Positions 49,632 to 52,998 of a DNA stretch of 52,998 bases are shown piece after piece. The DNA is from Gemmatimonadales bacterium (lineage in GTDB: Bacteria; Gemmatimonadota; Gemmatimonadetes; Palauibacterales; Palauibacteraceae), in NCBI GenBank assembly GCA_009838765.1, contig VXQX01000058.1:1-52998 (forward strand), read 5' to 3'. Below the pieces are notes generated by a model, which was given only the letters and a program-made list of their open reading frames with translations, was not told where the DNA came from and did not search any database. Within the stretch, counting starts at the first letter, position 1. Each line of letters starts with the position of its first letter. Position numbers and translations under genes: made by a program.

Positions 49632-50207
49632 TCAGATGTCGAGCAGGCCGTCGGGGAGCTTCATGCGAACCTCGCCGGCCTCGAAGTCCAGTTCCAGGAC
49701 GAGTTCCGCCTCGAACGGGATCAGCCGCTCGCGGCCATCCACATCGAGGGCGAGGAGCGGCGCGCCGGGCTGATCGTACACCTCCCGAATCACTCCGATC
49801 GTCCTGTCTCCCTCGCACACCGACATGCCGATCAGATCGTGCAGCAGATAGCCCCCGTCCGGTAGCTCCGGCAGCTCTTCGCGGGGGACCGCCAGGCGCG
49901 CGCCGCGGAGCCGCTCGGCCACGGTGCGGTCCGCCACCTCGCGAGCCTCGACGAGCCACCGCCCGCCGTGGAGCCGCGCGGTATCCAGCGTGAGCGCCCG
50001 GGGCGGGGGCGCGCCGCTCGCCCGCTGGTCCGCCCGCGCGGTCGCGTCCGTGCGCCCGCCCGTGCCCGCGCGCGCGTCGATGAGACGGAGCCGGCGACCC
50101 GCCCGGAAGAGCGCCTCGGCGTGGTCGGTTTCGGCTTCGAGCAGCAGCCCGCCGCGGATCCCGTGCGGCCGGGCGATGCGGGCCACGATCACGGGCGCGT
50201 CGGACAT
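49632..50207 (-). CDS. rimM: Ribosome maturation factor RimM
   Basis: 191 aa. N-terminal VIVARIARPHGIRGGLLLEAETD and C-terminal PRC-barrel GGYLLHDLIGMSVCEG, RLIPFEAELVLELDFEAGEVRM are characteristic. It helps 16S rRNA processing and 30S assembly with S19. An Ala/Arg/Thr-rich insert of about 25 residues lies between the strands of the first domain (around residues 45-70). It is 13 bases after rpsP; a KH-domain gene that often sits between them is absent. Confidence 0.95.
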   Translation of the reverse strand: MSDAPVIVARIARPHGIRGGLLLEAETDHAEALFRAGRRLRLIDARAGTGGRTDATARADQRASGAPPPRALTLDTARLHGGRWLVEAREVADRTVAERLRGARLAVPREELPELPDGGYLLHDLIGMSVCEGDRTIGVIREVYDQPGAPLLALDVDGRERLIPFEAELVLELDFEAGEVRMKLPDGLLDI

Positions 50208-50220
50208 GTTGGAAGCGAGG

Positions 50221-50775
50221 CTAGTCGGCGTCGGCGTCGGCTTTCGCCTCGTCGCCGGCGTCGTCCGCTTCAGCCGTGTCTTCGGCCGCGTCACCGGGGG
50301 CATCGTCGGCGGAAGCGGTCGCCTCCGGCTCCGGCGCTGCCTCCGGCTCCGGCGCTGCCTCGGCCTGGGTCTCCGGCTCGGCCTCCGGCTCCGGCGCTGC
50401 CTCGGCCTCGGTCTCCGGCTCGGCTTCTGCGCTCGGCTTCGGACGCTGGGACGTGCCGCGCTGCCCCGGCGGCGGACCGATCTCGACGATCGCCGTCTCG
50501 AGCGACCCCGGATCCACGCCGTCGTGGAACTGCTTCCAGACGCCCGTCTTCCGCAGGAGCGAGCGCACCGTGTCCGTCGGCTGCGCGCCCTCGTTGAGCC
50601 AGTGCAGCGTGCGCGCGGCGTTGATCCGCACGAGCGACGGCTGCGTGCGCGGATTGTAGAGCCCGAGGCGCTCGATCGACGCCCCCGCCGTCCCTTCCCG
50701 CGAATCCGTCACGATGATGCGGAAGGAGGCCGCCTTCTTCGCCCCACGCCGCTTGAGTCTGATTGTCGTCGCCAT
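50221..50775 (-). CDS. rpsP: 30S ribosomal protein S16 with long acidic tail
   Basis: 184 aa, about twice the usual 80-90. Residues 1-90 are normal S16 (MATTIRLKRRGAKKAASFRI, GASIERLGLYNP, ARTLHWLNEGAQPTDTVRSLL). From about 115 the chain is almost only Glu, Ala, Pro and Asp with repeats such as EAAPEPEA, ending in DEAKADADAD. Short acidic tails on S16 occur in several phyla, but this one is long. It would add a large negative charge on the 30S body. Confidence 0.97.
   Translation of the reverse strand: MATTIRLKRRGAKKAASFRIIVTDSREGTAGASIERLGLYNPRTQPSLVRINAARTLHWLNEGAQPTDTVRSLLRKTGVWKQFHDGVDPGSLETAIVEIGPPPGQRGTSQRPKPSAEAEPETEAEAAPEPEAEPETQAEAAPEPEAAPEPEATASADDAPGDAAEDTAEADDAGDEAKADADAD
50327..50430 (-). 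repeat. Imperfect GC-rich repeats coding the S16 acidic tail
   Basis: CCTCCGGCTCCGGCGCTGCC-like units recur three times and a GTCTCCGGCTCGGC unit twice in about 100 bases, encoding the Glu/Ala/Pro repeats of the S16 C-terminus. Confidence 0.7.
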
Positions 50776-50826
50776 GCAGTTCTCCGATTGTCTCCCTGAT
50801 CTGCCCGGAATCGGCCGGGGTTCGGC

Positions 50827-52197
50827 CTAGCCCAGTCCTGTGCCCAGTCCTTTGCCCAGTCGACCGAGGTCTCCGGGACCTCCCGGCATCATCCGGGGCA
50901 TGAGCTTGCCCATCTGCTTCATCATCTTCCGCATTTCGCGGAACTGCTTGAGGAGCCGGTTCACCTCGTGTACCGGCCGACCCGATCCCTTCGCGATCCG
51001 CGCCCGGCGCGACCCGTTGAGGATCTCCGGGCGCCTCCGTTCTTCCGGCGTCATCGAGAGGATGATCGCCTCCAGGTGTCTCACCCGCCTGGGGTCGACG
51101 TCCGCCTGATCCAGCATGCGTGCGTCGACGCCCGGCATCATCTTCAGCAACCCCTTCAGCGGTCCCATCTTCTGGATCTGCTGGATCGAGGTCAGGAAGT
51201 CCGCGAGATCGAACTCCCCCTTCCCCGCCAGCATCTTTTGCTGCAACCGCTCGGTCTCGCCGAGGTCGACCGTCTGCTGCGCGCGCTCCACGAGGCCGAC
51301 GATGTCCCCCATCTGGAGGATCCGGCCGGCCATGCGCTCCGGGTCGAAGACCGTGAGGTCCTCGGGCCGCTCGCCCATTCCGACGAACCGGATCGGCACG
51401 CCGAGCACGCTGTAGATCGAGAGCGCCGCGCCCCCGCGGGCGTCCCCGTCCATCTTCGTGAGGACGATCCCCGTAAGTCCCACCGCGCCGTGGAATCCCT
51501 CGGCGATCCGCACCGCTTCCTGCCCGGTCATCCCGTCCGCCACGAGCAGAACCTGTTGCGGCTCCACGGCCGCCTTCACGCGGCGGAGTTCGTCCAGCAA
51601 CTCCTCATCGGCCTGCAGCCGGCCGGCCATGTCGAGGAGCAGGTGCGTGACCCCGCTCCGCCTCGCCTCGTCCAGCGCGCCGCGGGCGAGTTCCGACATG
51701 TCCTCGCCGCTCGGTCGCGCCAGAAGCGGGACCCCGATCCGCGCCGCCAGCGCCTCCAACTGCTCGGGCGCCGCCGGACGGTACGGATCGCACGCTACGA
51801 GCGCGGGCCGCCGCCCGTCCTTCGCCAGGCGCCGCCCCAGCTTCGCCGCCGTCGTCGTCTTCCCCGACCCCTGCAGGCCGACGAGCATGACGACCGTGGG
51901 CGGAACCGACGCCTCCGACTCCTCCGGCGCCGCCTCTCCCAGCAAAGCGACGAGTTCGTCGTGGACGATCTTCACGATCTGATCGCCCGGACGGACGGAC
52001 TTCAACACATCCTCGCCGAGCGCGCGCTCCTTCACCTTCGCGAGGAAGTCGCGCACGACCCGGAAGTTGACGTCCGCCTCGAGCAGGGCGCGCCGCACCT
52101 CGCGGAGCCCCTGATCCAGCATCTTTTCCGTGATGACACCGCGCTGGCGCAGTTTCTTCAGCGCACCGTCCAGCCGGTCACCCAGGCGTTCGAACAT
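50827..52197 (-). CDS. ffh: Signal recognition particle protein Ffh
   Basis: 456 aa. N domain about 1-85 (MFERLGDRLDGALKKLRQRG), G domain about 95-295 with VVMLVGLQGSGKTTTAAKLG, DPYRPAAPEQL, LLDMAGRLQADEELL, VLTKMDGDARGGAALS, and methionine-rich M domain after 325 (RRARIAKGSGRPVHEVNRLLKQF, MRKMMKQMGKLMPRMMPG). It binds 4.5S RNA and signal sequences and delivers ribosomes to FtsY. First gene of the operon that continues with rpsP, rimM, trmD, rplS and rnhB. Confidence 0.97.
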   Translation of the reverse strand: MFERLGDRLDGALKKLRQRGVITEKMLDQGLREVRRALLEADVNFRVVRDFLAKVKERALGEDVLKSVRPGDQIVKIVHDELVALLGEAAPEESEASVPPTVVMLVGLQGSGKTTTAAKLGRRLAKDGRRPALVACDPYRPAAPEQLEALAARIGVPLLARPSGEDMSELARGALDEARRSGVTHLLLDMAGRLQADEELLDELRRVKAAVEPQQVLLVADGMTGQEAVRIAEGFHGAVGLTGIVLTKMDGDARGGAALSIYSVLGVPIRFVGMGERPEDLTVFDPERMAGRILQMGDIVGLVERAQQTVDLGETERLQQKMLAGKGEFDLADFLTSIQQIQKMGPLKGLLKMMPGVDARMLDQADVDPRRVRHLEAIILSMTPEERRRPEILNGSRRARIAKGSGRPVHEVNRLLKQFREMRKMMKQMGKLMPRMMPGGPGDLGRLGKGLGTGLG

Positions 52198-52295
52198 CCA
52201 CCGTTCCAGGCATCAAAAAAACGCGATTGGAAGGTCTCCATTCGCGTCTCGAGAAGGCGCCGAACCGCCCGCACCCGATCCGTATTGAGCCGCGC

Positions 52296-52324
52296 AGTCT
52301 AGGGATTTTCGCGACGTCAGGCAA
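52296..52324 (-). promoter_or_regulatory. Predicted sigma70-like promoter of the ffh operon
   Basis: On the minus strand TTGCCT (52319-52324) and TAGACT (52296-52301) are 17 bases apart, in the 145-base gap between purA and ffh. The -10 lies about 100 bases before the ffh ATG. The -35 overlaps a 15-mer, CGACGTCAGGCAACG, also found at 44921-44935, and a direct repeat GGCAACGAAT at 52320 and 52333. Confidence 0.6.
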
Positions 52325-52342
52325 CGAATCCGGGCAACGAAT

Positions 52343-52998
52343 TCAGGCTGCGGCCCCCGTGGGCAGCGCGATCGTCTCGCGCCGGGCCGCGCCGACTCCG
52401 ACGAAGCGGATGGGCGCGGCGCAGACTTCCTCGATCCTCGCGAGGTAGCGGCGGGCGGAGATCGGCAGGTCGCCGAAGGTCCTGCACCCGGTCGTGTCCG
52501 CGTTCCAGCCCGCCCAGCGCTCGTAGACCGGGCGCACGCGGGCGAGGTCCGCGACGGAGTCCGGGAACGACGCGGTCGGCACCCCGTCGAGTTCGTAGCC
52601 GGTCGAGAGCCGGATCGTCCCGAAGGTGTCGAGCACGTCCAGCTTCGTGACCGCGAGGCCGGTGAGGCCGTTCACGCCAGCCGCATAGCGGGCCACGCTG
52701 CCATCGAACCAGCCGGGCCGGCGGGGGCGGCCGGTGGTCGCACCGAACTCGCCGCCGAGCTGCCGCAGGCGTTCGGCCTCCGCCTCCGGGAGTTCCGTCG
52801 GCAGCGGGCCCTCACCCACGCGGGTGATGTAGGCCTTCACGACGCCAATCACCTCATCGATCAGAGTGGGCCCGATCCCGACCCCCGAGGCGGCGCCTCC
52901 CGCCGTCGTCGTGGACGAGGTCACGAAGGGATACGTCCCGTGGTCGATGTCGAGGAGCGCCCCCTGCGCCCCCTCGAGCAGGACCCGCCCGGGGGGAT
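52343..52998 (-). CDS. purA: Adenylosuccinate synthetase, 5' part beyond the window
   Basis: C-terminal ~218 residues. VLLEGAQGALLDIDHGTYPF, then VTSSTTTAGGAASGVGIGP, LGGEFGATTGRPRRPGWFD and VTKLDVLDTFGTIRLSTGY are standard PurA. It joins IMP and aspartate with GTP in AMP synthesis. The frame is open at position 52998, so the start lies to the right. It is upstream of the ffh operon on the same strand but separated by that operon's own promoter. Confidence 0.96.
   Translation of the reverse strand, partial: PPGRVLLEGAQGALLDIDHGTYPFVTSSTTTAGGAASGVGIGPTLIDEVIGVVKAYITRVGEGPLPTELPEAEAERLRQLGGEFGATTGRPRRPGWFDGSVARYAAGVNGLTGLAVTKLDVLDTFGTIRLSTGYELDGVPTASFPDSVADLARVRPVYERWAGWNADTTGCRTFGDLPISARRYLARIEEVCAAPIRFVGVGAARRETIALPTGAAA

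Overview
This is high-GC bacterial chromosome with dense, mostly short-spaced genes on both strands. There is no rRNA in the window, so taxonomy is inference. The gene mix is many exported hydrolases with Tat or lipoprotein signals, an S9 and an M14 peptidase, a 6-bladed beta-propeller protein, a TonB-dependent receptor, GC-rich codon use and an LRR protein. It fits a Gemmatimonadota-like, possibly host-associated, Gram-negative heterotroph. I see no prophage, insertion sequence, CRISPR array or replication origin, and no gene-free stretch over 300 bases.

Layout. 1-6.5 kb: exopolysaccharide genes on the minus strand (GT2, O-antigen ligase/polymerase, and a phosphoglycosyl transferase fused to a GT2 that runs off the left edge) with a divergent sulfotransferase. 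6.6-15 kb: a MocR-type regulator with a striking half-site array upstream, an S15/CocE hydrolase and a beta-lactamase-fold hydrolase, then a Tat-lipoprotein amidase followed by a deoxyhypusine-synthase-like gene. 15-19 kb: a lipoprotein SurE, a small membrane protein, and divergent feoB/feoA sharing two Fur-like operators. 19-24 kb: DinB, a Tat flavin amine oxidase coupled to a small membrane protein, a beta-propeller protein and a lipoprotein MBL hydrolase. 24-29 kb: toxin-antitoxin islet (hicAB, phd-vapC, a lone XRE regulator) with a large S9 peptidase. 29-44 kb: an SDR, a fused hydantoinase/oxoprolinase, an LRR protein carrying a leishmanolysin-like protease, an M14 peptidase, a cell-wall amidase, a membrane protein and a TonB receptor, then tRNA-Lys. 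44-48 kb: a secreted protein of unknown function, vapBC, a methyltransferase and a GH113-like lipoprotein. 47.7-53 kb: the conserved ffh-rpsP-rimM-trmD-rplS-rnhB operon with a visible sigma70-like promoter, and the 3' part of purA.

The most unusual signal is a perfect 16-bp palindrome found five times. All five copies share an 18-mer extension that gives the element a direction. Four copies sit just after stop codons, mostly next to toxin-antitoxin genes, and the fifth lies inside the linker of the fused hydantoinase reading frame. Other notable points are the LRR/leishmanolysin fusion lipoprotein, the three-half-site MocR operator with an 11-bp pitch, a probably leaderless hicAB operon, a ribosomal protein S16 with a repetitive acidic tail, and an exported SurE.
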